A stretch of 64,000 nt of DNA, taken from assembly GCA_030148085.1 (NCBI GenBank), contig JASBUF010000067.1, positions 1 through 64,000 of the forward strand, read 5' to 3'. Numbering within the stretch: the stretch's first letter is position 1; every line of letters begins with the position of its first letter. This document shows, in pieces, positions 62,901-64,000 of this stretch. The position numbers were made by a program, and so were the translations under genes. The notes under the pieces are model-generated. The model saw only the letters and a program-made list of their open reading frames with translations. It did not search any database and was not told the origin of the DNA. Source of the DNA: Methylophaga sp. GTDB taxonomy: Bacteria; Pseudomonadota; Gammaproteobacteria; Nitrosococcales; Methylophagaceae.

Positions 62901-63447
62901 AATGCAGATACGGCTTCCCAGGTAGGCTACCCACCGCACTTAACAAGGTCTCCGGCGTCAGCTTCTGCGACAACACAAAGCGGGCAAAGGCTTTATCAGC
63001 GGTGCTGATGTAACGCCGCCAGAAGTCATCCACTACGGCCTGTTTAATGTCCTGCTCATCCGTCACCATTTCCATATCAAAGAAATGACCGCTCTCAAAG
63101 GCAAAGTCCTGCAAGGCGCGTTGGCAAAAGCCATGAATAGTAAAGATGGCAGCTTCATCAAAGCTCTGAATCGCCAGTTTCAGGCGCTTTAGCACCATTG
63201 GGTCGGCATCGTCATTCTTCGCGAGAGCCTGCCTTTCATCCACCAGCCGTTTTCGCAGGCGGCTGCGTAGTTCTTCGGTCGCTGCACGAGTATAGGTTAC
63301 GACCAGGATCTGACTGACTTCCAGCTGCTTTTCCGTGACCAGACGGCAGTAGAGCTCAGCCAGCGTGAAGGTCTTACCGGTACCGGCACTGGCCTCAATC
63401 AGATTGATGCCCTGCAGTTCAACAGTTTTGGCGTCAAACAGCTTCAT
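59962..63447 (-). CDS. recB: Exodeoxyribonuclease V beta subunit (RecB)
   Basis: RecB combines a 3'-5' helicase with the single nuclease domain of RecBCD. The 1161-residue protein has Walker A IEASAGTGKTFTLAELYCRL near residues 17-36, IDEFQDTDPIQYECF, FVGDPKQAIYSFRGADI, TIHTSKGLEYPVVF and LLYVALTRARERC, then a C-terminal nuclease domain with GFIDLVFEFDGRFYIADYKSNWLG, which supplies the D and DYK metal and catalytic residues. It overlaps both recC and recD by four bases, with no ptrA between recC and recB as in E. coli. Confidence 0.96.
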   Translation of the reverse strand: MKLFDAKTVELQGINLIEASAGTGKTFTLAELYCRLVTEKQLEVSQILVVTYTRAATEELRSRLRKRLVDERQALAKNDDADPMVLKRLKLAIQSFDEAAIFTIHGFCQRALQDFAFESGHFFDMEMVTDEQDIKQAVVDDFWRRYISTADKAFARFVLSQKLTPETLLSAVGSLPGKPYLHYLPLPTIDVNAAQQLVDSNFAHVRQRWLQEAEQALAVLRDADLLNGNKYRKASVEGWIVEMQQLMNSPEVPSQLFDKFIKFTRSELEGALKKNKALPELSLWDACEALHDAMQMLMQGRELQLQHLHQQLAQYLCDELPKRKLQSKVQAFDDLLINLQQALKGEQGEKLAARIRQQFKAALIDEFQDTDPIQYECFSSIFAGSEQPVFFVGDPKQAIYSFRGADIFTYLNAKKASENEFSLDTNWRSHKRLVDAVNTLFDRQDTPFIYDAIPFYPVKAAKDGEPGLSLSGSTPAPLEFVWLPAEKDQINKGEMGDSAARISAAQIAELIQQSAQGEVKLTDKNGEVRPLNGGDIAVLVRSHTQGSAIQQALRAQGINSVQQSRDNVFDSAQAVMLERVLLAVANPSNDSLIATALTTPIFNKTAGQLFDLQNNDTAWLEQVDYFVTLHERWRNSGFIVMLRSLLLELDVQRRLLQQPDGERQLTNLMHLAELVQAYASRRNSTMEAILAWFASQRQASANGLDAAQIRLESDEQLVKVITIHTSKGLEYPVVFCPYLWHQGKPRQKPAVMVFHRGENNEACAAFGEPGFSEAEPVVALEEKAEDLRLLYVALTRARERCIILWGAAKESDRTAMFRLLHGEDKVDEAQMLDDLKQLAAAHPENIGIQNAPELSATMEVIDSQTATNLTARTFSGKVQPHWRVGSFSGLSRGHNIEKPDYDAETITADWPQPTEPRQDRFGFPRGANAGTCLHSLFEHWDFQSTGEDWQQLIAKTLKQFGINEKWQPVVNDWLPAVVQTPLDEQSGLSLQAITKAQRLDEMAFYFPVNELTVQRLKKALTPHINTMPVLESILTQLNFEKLQGFMKGFIDLVFEFDGRFYIADYKSNWLGDAISDYSRERLDEEMIKHGYPLQYLIYSLALHRYLTLRLPDYDPEQHFGGAYYLFIRGMQPEWGQAGVYFERPPFAVLDALDRCMKEQGE

Positions 63448-64000
63448 AGCTCGCCTCCCTGCAGATGCTGAACAATCGGCAGATATACCTGCTTGGCGAT
63501 TTCGATAAAGTCATCATTGAGGGGAGATTGTTTAACCACCAGTTGATGGTAAGCATCATCCTGCTCAGCAGTGAGCTGCCCCTGACCTCGCCAACTATTT
63601 TCCGCTTTAGCTAGGGCCTGCTCCGGATTTTTTCCCTCAGACAACTTGAAGTATTCCAGACTGGTTTTATCGAAAAACGGTAATGGTTGATGCAACCCTT
63701 GCCAGTACAAAGTGAGTAGCCGAGAGAATATCTGGGTCGGACTGGTGACAGGTAAAAACTGATACAACTTATCCTGCAAGACTAATGTCGTTTCCAGCTG
63801 CACTCCTTCCGGCCGCAAGATATTGAGCAGCAAATGATCAATCCACGCTGCAATGATGTCTTTGCCTTTGGGTTTTGCCAGCCGGTAACGTAACAATCCC
63901 TGCTGGCTGATGCCTTCAAGTTGCCCACCTAGCCTGAAACCATCAATATTAAGGTCGACCGGAGAGCTCATCGATGGTGAGTCAGGCAGGTTCGGTGCGA
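63444..64000 (-). CDS. recC: Exodeoxyribonuclease V gamma subunit (RecC), C-terminal part
   Basis: The frame remains open to the window edge, so only the last 185 or so residues are visible and an internal methionine at 63971 is not the start. VDLNIDGFRLGGQLEGISQQGLL, AWIDHLLLNIL and PLPFFDKTSLEYF fit the RecC C-terminal nuclease-like domain, which recognises Chi but lacks nuclease activity. The stop overlaps recB by four bases. Confidence 0.93.
   Translation of the reverse strand, partial: APNLPDSPSMSSPVDLNIDGFRLGGQLEGISQQGLLRYRLAKPKGKDIIAAWIDHLLLNILRPEGVQLETTLVLQDKLYQFLPVTSPTQIFSRLLTLYWQGLHQPLPFFDKTSLEYFKLSEGKNPEQALAKAENSWRGQGQLTAEQDDAYHQLVVKQSPLNDDFIEIAKQVYLPIVQHLQGGEL

Overview
The window reads as chromosome of a marine or haloalkaliphilic methylotrophic gammaproteobacterium. 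Protein sequences, the uvrC-pgsA-tRNA-Gly order, rsxABCDGE-nth, rep/comM, zapG, ubiK and recCBD are gammaproteobacterial. A complete methylamine dehydrogenase (mau) cluster, an Rnf/Rsx complex, a Mrp Na+/H+ antiporter and NhaD fit a Methylophaga-like organism; the genus is an inference. No rRNA, CRISPR array, insertion sequence, integrase or prophage was seen.

Layout. 1-7.3 kb: tRNA-Gly with a near-perfect sigma-70 promoter, then pgsA, uvrC, a small membrane protein, mfd and cmoM. 7.4-12.6 kb: a retropepsin-like lipoprotein, a cysteine-free 'inactive transglutaminase + 7TM' protein and an ATP-grasp ligase, followed by a SIMPL protein and a radical SAM protein. 12.7-13.4 kb: two AT-rich orphan membrane proteins. 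13.5-20.9 kb: an oxidoreductase, a peroxiredoxin, rpiA divergent from fructosamine kinase plus low-molecular-weight phosphatase (a likely protein-deglycation set), nhaD, a MaoC-type hydratase and DAHP synthase. 21-28.3 kb: rsxABCDGE-nth-DUF1841 and a quinone-oxidoreductase-like gene. 28.3-35.8 kb: membrane-anchored cytochrome c5, mrpA(B)CDEFG, a DUF188 gene and cytochrome b561. 35.8-38.7 kb: TonB-dependent receptor plus YcnI-like copper protein. 38.7-47 kb: rep, comM, a DUF481 protein, a lipoprotein, ppnP, ubiK, yjgR and zapG.

47.2-57.6 kb is the most specialised part: azurin facing mauFBEDAGLMN, a 600-base control region, a divergent AraC-family regulator, then tatABC. MauA carries the tryptophan tryptophylquinone (TTQ) precursor residues and a Tat signal; MauG would mature TTQ, MauD/E/F handle folding and disulfides, and electrons from the dehydrogenase probably go to azurin because no amicyanin gene (mauC) is present. 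The Tat operon next door could export MauA. The window ends with an SRPBCC gene and recD-recB-recC, with recC cut by the window edge.

The Na+ theme (Rnf, Mrp, NhaD) and the copper theme (azurin, MauL cupredoxin, YcnI, TonB receptor) recur. The best candidates for something under-described are the 7.4-12.6 kb peptide-ligase/protease system and the azurin/AraC/Tat version of the mau locus with an unusual MauL copper site.
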